A DNA stretch of 64,000 bases from contig CANMKK010000001.1 of assembly GCA_947498455.1 (NCBI GenBank), positions 310,001-374,000 of the forward strand, given 5' to 3'. Positions 8,344-16,260 of the stretch are shown one piece after another (the first letter of the stretch is position 1; each line of letters opens with the position of its first letter). This DNA comes from an uncultured Aquimarina sp. Its GTDB lineage: Bacteria; Bacteroidota; Bacteroidia; Flavobacteriales; Flavobacteriaceae. The notes beneath the pieces were generated by a model, which saw nothing but the letters and a program-made list of their open reading frames with translations, had not been told where the DNA came from and made no database searches. The translations under genes were made by a program, and so were the position numbers.

Positions 8344-11214
8344 ATGAAAATCTTTAAATTTCTAACTCTCACATTCAGAGATTTCTTTGCTATGAAGAAA
8401 AGCAGATTGACGAAACTTTCCTGCATCCTATATATCGCATTATTATGCAGTAACTTCGGATTCTCCCAAATCGAAAAACCTTATTTATTAGAAAAGAATT
8501 TTGGTGAAAAACTATTTACTGCCAAATCTTCCGAAATATCCTTACAAGTATCGGCTACAAAAAATTATTCTGCTACCATTAATGTAAAAAAAGGTACTAC
8601 TGATAATTATACCATTATTGGTAAAATCGGTACAAATGCAGCATCTAGATTTAATATTACCAAACAGAATGGCAAAATCTCAGGAGAGATTTATTTACTG
8701 GATCAAAAAAAAGCATATCGCTACTATTCTGGAGAAAATAACGAAGTGTTTATAAAAGAAGAAAATATTAATAATCTACTATGTATCGATTTCGAAAAAA
8801 GTATCTCAAAACAGAATGATGATACGGGCATAACCTTTTCTAAAGTAGCTCCAGATCTACAAAGTTTACCAGGATCAGAGTTCATCATTTACATTGATTT
8901 CGATGGTGAGCTTGTTACCAATACAAGTTGGCATAGTAGTGGAACTATCGATGCACAAGCTACCAATTATAGTGATGAAAAGATAACAAACATCTGGAGA
9001 ATAATGGCTGAAGATTTTGCTCCTTTTAATGTTAATGTAACTACCAATAGAGCCTTATTTGATGCTGCTCCAAATAATCAAAGGATCATGTGTATTTTTA
9101 CACCTACAAAGGATGCAGCACCAACAGCTGGTGGAGTTGCGTATCTTAATTCTTTTTCTTCGAGTGGAAATGAACCTTGCTGGGTGTACAATTCAGATAC
9201 TAGAAGTGCTGGTGAAACTGGATCTCATGAGGTTGGGCATACACTTGGCTTATCACATGATGGAACAAAATCAGGAACTACATACTATTCGGGACATGGA
9301 GAATGGAGTCCTATTATGGGATGGAGTGTTAACAAAACCTTAGGACACTGGAGTATCGGGGAATATAATGATGCCAATCAACAACAAGATGATCTGGCTA
9401 TTATGGCTAATGATCGTAATGGTTTTGGATACAAACAAGATGATCATGGAGATGTTATAAGTGAAGCTAGTGAGCTTGTAACAAGTTCTGATGGAACTGT
9501 ATTAGCTTCTGAGAATACAAATCTTATCTCTACCAGAAATGATAAGGACGTATTTTCTATTATTGCTTCAGCTGGAGAAGTGTCTCTTAATTTTGAACCA
9601 AACCCTCACTATCCTAACCTAAACATACAAGCAAGGTTACTAAATGCAACAGGAGAAGAACTTGCTATTTCTAGCCCAACCACAAACTTATCTGCAAGTA
9701 TATCAACTACAGTAGAATCAGGAACATATTTTATAGAAGTAGATGGTGTAGGAGAAGGAGATTTATCTACAGGGTATTCTGATTATTCATCACTTGGTGT
9801 ATATTCCATTTCAGGATCATATACTTTAGGTGATAACAACCAACCACCTGTTTCTAATTTTGAAGCAATAATAGAGTGCGATCAAGTAACTTTTAAAAGT
9901 ACCTCTATCAATGTTGTAACTTCATATTCTTGGGATTTTGGAGATGGAACTACGTCTACAGAGCAAAACCCAACACATACTTATACTGCAAGCGGTATTT
10001 ATACCATATCACTCACAGCAACTAATGATCATGGTAGTGATACCAATACTAAAAGTAATTTTATAAACATAGAGATTGCTTCTATACCCGATGCTGCTAA
10101 CGCGGCTGTTTGTGGAGGAGAACCAGCTACAATTTCTCTTACGGGTAGTAATGGGTACATATGGTATGATCAGCAAACCAATGGTACGGTCATCAATACT
10201 GGTGCTACATATACGACCCCAGTACTTACAGAAAACACAACGTACTATGTTTCTGGAACTACCAAACCTATTACAGAAGCTACTGTAGGATTAGAAGAGA
10301 TAAATGCCGCTGATGGAAATATCCATGCTGGTGGATTTTATTTAATTTTTGACGCTCTAGAGCCTATTTCTTTAGAAAAAGCCAAAGTATCCGCAGAAAC
10401 AGCTGGTAACAGAACATTAGAGCTGAGAAATGCGGCAGGAGATATCATCGAAACCAAAACAATTAATATTCCTGCAGGAGAAAGTATTATTGATATCAAC
10501 CTTACTATTCCTATCGGAGATAACTTACAAATAGGTTTTGCAGAAGATTCAAATCTATTCCGTAACAATCAAAATGTTAACTATCCATATGATGTTTCTG
10601 GTGTGGTAAGTATTAAGAATAGTACAGCTACTGATGCTCCTGGTGATTATTATTATTATCTATATGACTGGCAAATCTCTACGTTAGGTGGATGTACAAC
10701 TACTGAAAGAGCTACTGTGACTGTATCTGTTTCTGAAGCCCCTTCTGAACCAGTGATTACATTAAATGATCAAACAGGAGAAATAACAGTATCACAACAG
10801 TTTGATGCATATCAGTGGTATCGGGATGATGCTGTAATAGAAGGTGCAACAGGTGATAGCTATACTCCTACAGAAAATGGATCTTATTCTCTTCGAGTAT
10901 TCAATACCGCAGGATGTGGTACACTATCACAAAGTATAACTATTGGTACCTTATCGATCACAGATATTACATCACAAGAGTTTGCTATTACCATATATCC
11001 AAATCCAACTAATGAAGTATTATATATAGATGGTTTATCTAATCTAACAGAAGAAGTAAACAATATTACTATTGTGAATACACTTGGACAGATTATTAAA
11101 AAATATACGAATCCAATATCAAAATTAGATACCAGAGACTTAGGAGAAGGTATGTACTTTTTACGTATTAATAATAAGATAACTAAGAGTTTCATAAAAT
11201 CATCGTTTAATTAA
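8344..11214 (+). CDS. Reprolysin-like zinc metalloprotease with PKD domain and T9SS sorting signal
   Basis: A 956-residue secreted protease. The signal peptide is best explained by the in-frame ATG at 8392 (MKKSRLTKLS, hydrophobic run, FGFSQ); the upstream ATG at 8344 adds 16 residues. The metzincin site HEVGHTLGLSHD lies at 295-306 (His 295, 299, 305), with the Met-turn PIMGWS downstream. Then follow a bacterial pre-peptidase C-terminal-like region, a PKD domain (WDFGDGTTS), Ig-like segments (IWYDQ and QWYRDD) and a type A T9SS domain (IYPNPTNEVLYIDGL to the end). It is predicted to be released or anchored at the cell surface. A strong terminator follows. It is paralogous to the protein ending at 1012. 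Confidence 0.92.
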   Translation: MKIFKFLTLTFRDFFAMKKSRLTKLSCILYIALLCSNFGFSQIEKPYLLEKNFGEKLFTAKSSEISLQVSATKNYSATINVKKGTTDNYTIIGKIGTNAASRFNITKQNGKISGEIYLLDQKKAYRYYSGENNEVFIKEENINNLLCIDFEKSISKQNDDTGITFSKVAPDLQSLPGSEFIIYIDFDGELVTNTSWHSSGTIDAQATNYSDEKITNIWRIMAEDFAPFNVNVTTNRALFDAAPNNQRIMCIFTPTKDAAPTAGGVAYLNSFSSSGNEPCWVYNSDTRSAGETGSHEVGHTLGLSHDGTKSGTTYYSGHGEWSPIMGWSVNKTLGHWSIGEYNDANQQQDDLAIMANDRNGFGYKQDDHGDVISEASELVTSSDGTVLASENTNLISTRNDKDVFSIIASAGEVSLNFEPNPHYPNLNIQARLLNATGEELAISSPTTNLSASISTTVESGTYFIEVDGVGEGDLSTGYSDYSSLGVYSISGSYTLGDNNQPPVSNFEAIIECDQVTFKSTSINVVTSYSWDFGDGTTSTEQNPTHTYTASGIYTISLTATNDHGSDTNTKSNFINIEIASIPDAANAAVCGGEPATISLTGSNGYIWYDQQTNGTVINTGATYTTPVLTENTTYYVSGTTKPITEATVGLEEINAADGNIHAGGFYLIFDALEPISLEKAKVSAETAGNRTLELRNAAGDIIETKTINIPAGESIIDINLTIPIGDNLQIGFAEDSNLFRNNQNVNYPYDVSGVVSIKNSTATDAPGDYYYYLYDWQISTLGGCTTTERATVTVSVSEAPSEPVITLNDQTGEITVSQQFDAYQWYRDDAVIEGATGDSYTPTENGSYSLRVFNTAGCGTLSQSITIGTLSITDITSQEFAITIYPNPTNEVLYIDGLSNLTEEVNNITIVNTLGQIIKKYTNPISKLDTRDLGEGMYFLRINNKITKSFIKSSFN

Positions 11215-11237
11215 TCAATTATTTTTTTTCAATTAGA

Positions 11238-11284
11238 GCAAATATCCGTCAAGTATATGAATACACTTGGCGGATATTTTAGTA
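11238..11284 (+). terminator. Rho-independent terminator
   Basis: A 14-bp stem (AAATATCCGTCAAG at 11240-11253 against CTTGGCGGATATTT at 11266-11279, one G-T pair) with a 12-nt loop and a short T-run, just after the protease gene. Confidence 0.75.
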
Positions 11285-11481
11285 TTGCTTATTAAATACT
11301 TCAAAAAGATTACACCATTATTACTTCTCGTTTGACCAGTCTTTTTTTAAGAAAGTCCATCTGGTATTACTTCAAATCTTAATTTTTATCATATATCTAC
11401 AGTGGCATCCGAAAGTTTGATAAAACTCCACAAAAACTTTTGAAATCTCTTTAAAAATGGTAGGTAAAGCACTAAATTACA

Positions 11482-11616
11482 AGAAATTATCTTTTTTTTG
11501 TATCACGTAAGACCTGAGGTTTCCAAAACCTGTCAGGTCTTTAATATTAATGTTTTATGAATTTTAATCTGATTTCAGCAATGTTTTTAATTTATGCTTT
11601 CGGACACTAGTGATAT
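11482..11616. repeat. Dispersed repeat, copy A (partner at 46249-46366)
   Basis: The order GAAATTATCTTTTTTTTGTATCAC, an acc(t) segment, an AATCTGATTTCAGCAAT block, TTTTTAATTTATG and ACTAGTG recurs at 46249-46366 with small changes. Copy A contains the GACCTGAGGTTT...AAACCTGTCAGGTC hairpin at its centre, which the partner lacks. Confidence 0.55.
11509..11542. repeat. Palindromic AGACCTGACAGG-type hairpin, degenerate copy
   Basis: Arms AAGACCTGAGGTTT and AAACCTGTCAGGTCTT pair except for a two-base bulge. A related perfect hairpin is at 21236-21268. Hairpins of this sequence type are, as I recall, widespread in Flavobacteriia intergenic regions. Confidence 0.65.
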
Positions 11617-11743
11617 ATCTATAACTATTATTTATAAGTTTAATAACTTATACCGTCCGAAATAGTATAAAACATCGTTTAGCAAGAATCGGGTTTTATG
11701 ATTTCAACAAACAACCTTTTTTTGTATCATAAAATCAAAAACA

Positions 11744-12586
11744 ATGACAACTCAAAAACAAATTAATTATGAGCGAATTGCAGAAGCGATAACATACATA
11801 AAAGAAAATTTTAAAAAACAACCATCTTTAAACGAGATTGCCGAAAATGTACATATAAGCCCTTTTCATTTCCAACGTACTTTTATAGAATGGGCTGGTG
11901 TAAGTCCCAAAAAATTTATGCAGTACATTAGTATTGAATATGCCAAACAGCTATTAAAAAACCAACAAGCTACACTATTTGATACAGCCCATGAAACAGG
12001 CCTTTCTGGTACAAGTCGTTTACACGATCTATTTATTAATATAGAAGGGATGACGCCAGGTGAATATAAAAATGGTGGAAAAAATCTATACATCAATTAT
12101 AGCTTTGCCGAAAGCCCATTCGGAAATATCATTGTAGCTTCTACGCAAAAAGGTATATGTCATATGGCTTTTTTTGAAGATCAGATCAATGCACTTTCAA
12201 AACTCCAAGATCGCTTCCCTAAAGCCAATTACAATCAAGTCGTAGATCATATACAGCAAAACGCACTATTTATTTTTAAGCACGATTGGAGCAAACTTAA
12301 CCAGATAAAATTACACCTTAATGGTACCCCTTTTCAGCTAAAAGTGTGGGAAACTCTCTTAAAAATCCCATTAGGCGGGCTATCTACCTATGGAGCTATT
12401 GCTAAGAATATTGATAAGCCTAAGGCATCAAGAGCAGTAGGTACAGCGATAGGTAGTAATCCGGTATCTTTCTTGATTCCCTGTCATAGGGTGATTCAAT
12501 CTTCAGGAAATATAGGCGGTTATATGTGGGGAAGCACCAGAAAATCAGCAATAATCGGTTGGGAAGCTGCAAAAATCAATAGCTAA
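11744..12586 (+). CDS. AraC-type regulator fused to methylated-DNA-cysteine S-methyltransferase (Ada-like, no AdaA domain)
   Basis: A 280-residue two-domain protein. Residues about 9-108 are an AraC helix-turn-helix pair (SLNEIAENVHISPFHFQRTF, GMTPGEYK). Residues about 115-280 are an O6-alkylguanine-DNA alkyltransferase with the acceptor motif PCHRV (Cys247) and the downstream GGYMWG. The protein repairs O6-methylguanine by irreversible self-methylation. The AraC half suggests it also activates alkylation-response genes. The N-terminal zinc domain that senses methyl phosphotriesters in E. coli Ada is missing here but is encoded separately at 13304-13567. The stop is immediately followed by the start of the 2OG oxygenase gene, so they are co-transcribed. 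Confidence 0.93.
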   Translation: MTTQKQINYERIAEAITYIKENFKKQPSLNEIAENVHISPFHFQRTFIEWAGVSPKKFMQYISIEYAKQLLKNQQATLFDTAHETGLSGTSRLHDLFINIEGMTPGEYKNGGKNLYINYSFAESPFGNIIVASTQKGICHMAFFEDQINALSKLQDRFPKANYNQVVDHIQQNALFIFKHDWSKLNQIKLHLNGTPFQLKVWETLLKIPLGGLSTYGAIAKNIDKPKASRAVGTAIGSNPVSFLIPCHRVIQSSGNIGGYMWGSTRKSAIIGWEAAKINS

Positions 12587-13300
12587 ATGAAAGGAATGAC
12601 TACTAAAATAGAAGCGATTGACTGGAGTAGCATAGCATCATCCATGCATGAAAATGGCTATGCAATGATTCCTGAATTCCTTTCAAAAAAGACTTGTCAA
12701 CAGCTTATAGATCTATACAACAATCCAAGAGGTTACCGAAAAACGGTTATCATGGAACGTTATCGTTTTGGTTTAGGTGAATATAAATATTTCGAATACC
12801 CCTTACCAGAAACAATTCAGATTTTACGAGAATCTATATATCCTAAATTGGTTCCTATAGCAAATCTATGGATAAAAGTATTAAGGATGAATACACTTTT
12901 TCCTGACTCATTTAATGAATTACAAAAACAATGTCATGAAAATAATCAGCTTAAACCAACTCCACTTATCCTAAAATATGAAAAAGGAGGTTTTAACACC
13001 TTACATCAAGATCTATATGGAGCTATTTATTTTCCAATCCAAGTTGTACTTTTCTTAAACCAACCAGAAATAGATTTTACAGGAGGAGAATTTGTCCTTA
13101 CCCAGCAGGTTGCAAGAGCGCAATCTAAAGCAATCGTTTTAAAACCTAATAAAGGAGATATGCTTATTTTTACCACTAATTTTAGACCCATTAAAGGCCA
13201 GAGAGGTTATTATAGAGCAACTATGAAACATGGCGTGAGTGAATTACTTAGTGGAACAAGGCATACACTGGGAATTATTTTTCACGATGCTGTTAGCTAA
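12587..13300 (+). CDS. 2-oxoglutarate/Fe(II)-dependent oxygenase
   Basis: A 237-residue protein with the double-stranded beta-helix signature: H140-x-D142 in TLHQDLYG, distal His215 in MKHGVSEL, and Arg225 in GTRHTLG for 2-oxoglutarate. The fold is prolyl-hydroxylase-like rather than AlkB-like. Its start ATG directly follows the stop codon of the AraC-Ogt gene; a second ATG nine bases later is possible. Sitting between the Ada-like and Ada-zinc genes and near AlkB, it is inferred to act in alkylation damage response, perhaps as a second oxidative demethylase. The substrate is unknown. Confidence 0.87.
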   Translation: MKGMTTKIEAIDWSSIASSMHENGYAMIPEFLSKKTCQQLIDLYNNPRGYRKTVIMERYRFGLGEYKYFEYPLPETIQILRESIYPKLVPIANLWIKVLRMNTLFPDSFNELQKQCHENNQLKPTPLILKYEKGGFNTLHQDLYGAIYFPIQVVLFLNQPEIDFTGGEFVLTQQVARAQSKAIVLKPNKGDMLIFTTNFRPIKGQRGYYRATMKHGVSELLSGTRHTLGIIFHDAVS

Positions 13301-13303
13301 TAT

Positions 13304-13567
13304 ATGATACAGCATAAGAACATATCAGATATTGATTTGCAAACTAAAATCAGAACCAAAAACATTCTTTTTGGTGGCAATAAAAATTTAAAAATCTATG
13401 GTACATTAAACTGCAAATCCGGAAAGCGAATGAAGCGAGAAAATCGAGTATTCTTTTCATCTGAAAAAGAAGCTCATAATAATAAATATCGCCCCTGTGG
13501 TCATTGCATGAAAACCGCTTATAAAAAATGGAAAAATGAAACCGACACGATTAAAAAAAATCTTTAA
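13304..13567 (+). CDS. Stand-alone Ada metal-binding domain protein
   Basis: An 87-residue protein consisting only of an Ada zinc-binding domain: IYGTLNC (Cys37), an RENRVFF strand, and YRPCGHC (Cys65, Cys68). In E. coli Ada four Cys (38, 42, 69, 72) bind zinc and Cys38 accepts the methyl group from phosphotriesters. Here the position equivalent to Cys42 is Lys41, so one ligand is replaced. It starts 3 bp after the oxygenase stop. Together with the AraC-Ogt protein it would make a split Ada. The methyl-acceptor function is inferred. Confidence 0.85.
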   Translation: MIQHKNISDIDLQTKIRTKNILFGGNKNLKIYGTLNCKSGKRMKRENRVFFSSEKEAHNNKYRPCGHCMKTAYKKWKNETDTIKKNL

Positions 13568-13653
13568 ACACATAGCCAAATGATTATTTTAATCATCAAA
13601 TATTCCATACCCGTACTGAGTATAATCGAAGTATGGTTGATGAGTCTGCCGAA

Positions 13654-13711
13654 ATCAAGCGATCACTGAGAGTCGAAGTCAGAGTGGGCTTCGACTCTGT
13701 TCAGTCCTCGG
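13654..13711. repeat. TCGAC-type intergenic hairpin repeat
   Basis: Inverted arms CACTGAGAGTCGAAG (about 13664-13678) and CTTCGACTCTGTTCAGT (13689-13705) around a 10-nt loop. Related short copies of the CTTCGACnnnGTTCAGCA motif occur at 5619-5640, 26581-26604 and inside MITE copies 1 and 3. Confidence 0.6.
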
Positions 13712-13768
13712 ATTGTAACGATTATTGAACTTGTAGAAATATGACCTATAAAAAATAAAAATAAACAG

Positions 13769-14416
13769 ATGAAATTATTTGAGGACGAAATTGATTTTAC
13801 TAAGAATATACTTCCCAAAGATGGAACAGTCAATTATTACGGAAAGCTATTAGACCCTAAGAGTGCCGACCATTATTTTGAGGTACTCTTACACACTATT
13901 CTATGGCGAAATGATGAAGCCATCATTTTTGGCAAAAAAATAATCACAAAACGAAAGGTAGCTTGGTATGGCGAAAAAGAATTCCAGTACACCTATTCCA
14001 AAACTACAAAACTAGCATTGCCATGGACAAAAGAATTACTGGAACTAAAAGAAAAAACAGAACATGAAACCGGAGAAACATTTAACTCTTGTTTACTAAA
14101 TCTCTATCACAATGGTAGTGAAGGAATGGCCTGGCATAGCGATGGCGAAAAAGATTTAAAAAAGAATGGAGCTATAGCTTCTTTGAGTTTTGGGGCGGAA
14201 CGAAAATTTGCTTTTAAGCATAAGGAAACCAAAGAGAAAATTAGTTTACAATTAGAGCACGGTAGCTTACTGGTTATGAAAAATGCCACACAAACGCATT
14301 GGTTACATAGATTACCTCCAACTACATCGGTTCATACACCTAGAATAAATCTAACCTTTAGGACTATTGAAGAGGGTAAAACACTTAGCAATACAAATCA
14401 CTACCCCACTAAATGA
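13769..14416 (+). CDS. AlkB-like alpha-ketoglutarate-dependent DNA dioxygenase
   Basis: A 215-residue AlkB-family protein. The iron ligands are H123-x-D125 (MAWHSDGE) and His180 (WLHRLPP). The 2-oxoglutarate Arg pair is in PRINLTFR (Arg192, Arg198). NSCLLNLYHNGSEGM is the family's typical substrate-lid strand. It oxidatively removes methyl groups from 1-methyladenine and 3-methylcytosine in DNA. It sits 200 bp after the Ada zinc-domain gene; a repeat hairpin in the gap may separate it from the upstream operon, though function groups them together. It converges on the patatin gene. Confidence 0.92.
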   Translation: MKLFEDEIDFTKNILPKDGTVNYYGKLLDPKSADHYFEVLLHTILWRNDEAIIFGKKIITKRKVAWYGEKEFQYTYSKTTKLALPWTKELLELKEKTEHETGETFNSCLLNLYHNGSEGMAWHSDGEKDLKKNGAIASLSFGAERKFAFKHKETKEKISLQLEHGSLLVMKNATQTHWLHRLPPTTSVHTPRINLTFRTIEEGKTLSNTNHYPTK

Positions 14417-14434
14417 TAGGGATTACAAACAGAA

Positions 14435-15358
14435 TTATCCCGCCGAGTCAATATTCCTTAGTTTATTTTCTTCGGCAAGTCTTGCCTTTTTAGCAGCATA
14501 CTCATACCCTTGCTGCCACCAATTACGCATCAGTTTTTTATTAAAAATCAAAGAATTCTCGGTTAGCTTAGAAGGCGTATAATATAAGTTTAAAGGAACT
14601 TTTTTATTAATAGCTGCTAATTTGCCCACTAGAGTATCGTGCCCTTCTACCTGATCTAACATATAACTAAATAAGTTTACCATTAGCGAAAAAGGATTTT
14701 TTCCCAATACTTTTTGGTACTCCATATTTTCTGATTCCAAAATAATAGCATCTATTTCTGTAGCTCCTCTTTTAATTGCTTCTCTAATTGGCACCATACA
14801 ACCAAATCCCCCATCAGCATATTCGCATCCGTTTTTGGTCACCAGACTCATAAAAGGGACATAATTACAGGATATCCAAATCCAATCACAAAAATCTTCG
14901 TAAGAAAAATCATTAATAGATTTATATTCCGTCTTATTTTTAGTCAAATTAGAAACGGTAACCACTACATCACTTACACTTTCTTTAGCTAATTTAAATT
15001 CAGTTTCAGAAAAATTTCTACGAATACTTCTTCTTAGGTTTTTACTTTCACCAAAGGTTCTCTTACGTTTTAAAAACTGCAATACCGTATTAAAAAAATT
15101 AATAGAAACGAATTCCCTATTGCCTTTTTTACGTGTTACAAAAGGGTTAATACTAAAAATCGTACTTTGATTGACATTAGTATAAATGTCATATACCTTT
15201 TCTATATTCCCCAAAGCCAACTGTGGTATCAAAAGACTACCAGTAGAGGTTCCTAGAAAAAGATCATACTTCCTTCCCTCCTCTTGCATTAAATACTGGG
15301 CAACTCCTCCCGCATATGCTCCTTTACTTCCTCCTCCAGAAATCACTAATGCTCTCAT
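14435..15358 (-). CDS. Patatin-like phospholipase family protein (tandem copy 2)
   Basis: A 307-residue patatin-like acyl hydrolase. The oxyanion motif GGGSKGAYAGG is at residues 8-18, the nucleophile is Ser38 in GTSTGS, and the catalytic Asp is in DGG at 182-184. No signal peptide is present, so it is probably cytosolic. It cleaves ester bonds of lipids; the substrate is unknown. It lies 3 bp after a paralogue with the same catalytic positions, a clear tandem duplication. Both follow the M1 aminopeptidase gene in one minus-strand operon. Confidence 0.9.
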   Translation of the reverse strand: MRALVISGGGSKGAYAGGVAQYLMQEEGRKYDLFLGTSTGSLLIPQLALGNIEKVYDIYTNVNQSTIFSINPFVTRKKGNREFVSINFFNTVLQFLKRKRTFGESKNLRRSIRRNFSETEFKLAKESVSDVVVTVSNLTKNKTEYKSINDFSYEDFCDWIWISCNYVPFMSLVTKNGCEYADGGFGCMVPIREAIKRGATEIDAIILESENMEYQKVLGKNPFSLMVNLFSYMLDQVEGHDTLVGKLAAINKKVPLNLYYTPSKLTENSLIFNKKLMRNWWQQGYEYAAKKARLAEENKLRNIDSAG

Positions 15359-15361
15359 GTA

Positions 15362-16255
15362 TTATAATCTATTTGATGTATTTTTCTTTTTAGCAAATTT
15401 GTATCCTTTTTTCCACCACTCAGTCATTTTCTCTTTTTCAAAAATTAAGGAATTAGTCGTCAATATTGTCGGAGTATAATACAAATCCAATGAAACACCT
15501 TCTTTTAACGCGCTAAACTTTCCTATTCGTATGTTTTGGGTTTCGATTTGATCCATCATAAAGTTTACCATATTCGTAATCAAAGAAAACGGATTTTTAG
15601 TTGGCATACGATTTAAATAATTTACTTCGGTTTCCAATACAATCACATCAACCTCCTTTGCTCCTCTTTTAATAGCCTCCTCAATTGGCACCATAGATCC
15701 CAATCCACCATCCACATAATCACAATTATTTTTTCTTACTAAACTCATAAAAGGAGGGTAATTACAAGAAATCCAGATCCAATCAATAAAATCCTCATAC
15801 AAGCATTCTTTGATAGATTTATATTCTACTTCATTAGCAGATAAATTAGTGACTGTAACTACTACGTCTGTCTGCCGTGATTGTAATTCCTTAAAATACG
15901 ATTTTGGGATAGCTCTTTTTATCAATCTTCTTAAATTCTTAGTATCTCCAAAAGACTTTTTTCCTTTGATGAGATTCTTCAATACATTAATATGATTAAC
16001 ACTTATACTATTATACCCTCTTTTTTTCTTAACAATAAAAGGGCAATTATTAAATATTGATGACTGAGTGACCGAGGTATACAGTGTATGTATTTCTTCT
16101 ATCTTAGATAAAGCGAGATGAGAAACTAATAAACTACCGGTAGACGTTCCCAGAAAGAGGTCATACTGCCTTCCTAAATCCTCTATTAGATATTGTGCTA
16201 CGCCTCCTGCAAATGCTCCTTTACTGCCTCCGCCAGAAATAACTAATGCACGCAT
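15362..16255 (-). CDS. Patatin-like phospholipase family protein (tandem copy 1)
   Basis: A 297-residue paralogue of the downstream gene with identical spacing of motifs: GGGSKGAFAGG at 8-18, GTSTGS with Ser38, DGG with Asp182, and the shared WIWISCNY and PFMSLV blocks. The strong conservation of both catalytic dyads suggests both copies are active. It starts 5 bp after the stop of the M1 peptidase gene, so translation is probably coupled. Confidence 0.9.
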   Translation of the reverse strand: MRALVISGGGSKGAFAGGVAQYLIEDLGRQYDLFLGTSTGSLLVSHLALSKIEEIHTLYTSVTQSSIFNNCPFIVKKKRGYNSISVNHINVLKNLIKGKKSFGDTKNLRRLIKRAIPKSYFKELQSRQTDVVVTVTNLSANEVEYKSIKECLYEDFIDWIWISCNYPPFMSLVRKNNCDYVDGGLGSMVPIEEAIKRGAKEVDVIVLETEVNYLNRMPTKNPFSLITNMVNFMMDQIETQNIRIGKFSALKEGVSLDLYYTPTILTTNSLIFEKEKMTEWWKKGYKFAKKKNTSNRL

Positions 16256-16260
16256 GTTTA

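Larger units (their letters stand above)
11215..11743. other. Intergenic region with terminator and repeats
   Basis: 529 bp holding a terminator (11238-11284), a palindromic hairpin (11509-11542) and a dispersed repeat (11482-11616) similar to 46249-46366. No gene was seen. Confidence 0.55.

Noticed and set aside
10884..11195. Minus-strand frame over the end of the reprolysin-like gene
   Set aside because: Shadow of the T9SS domain coding sequence.
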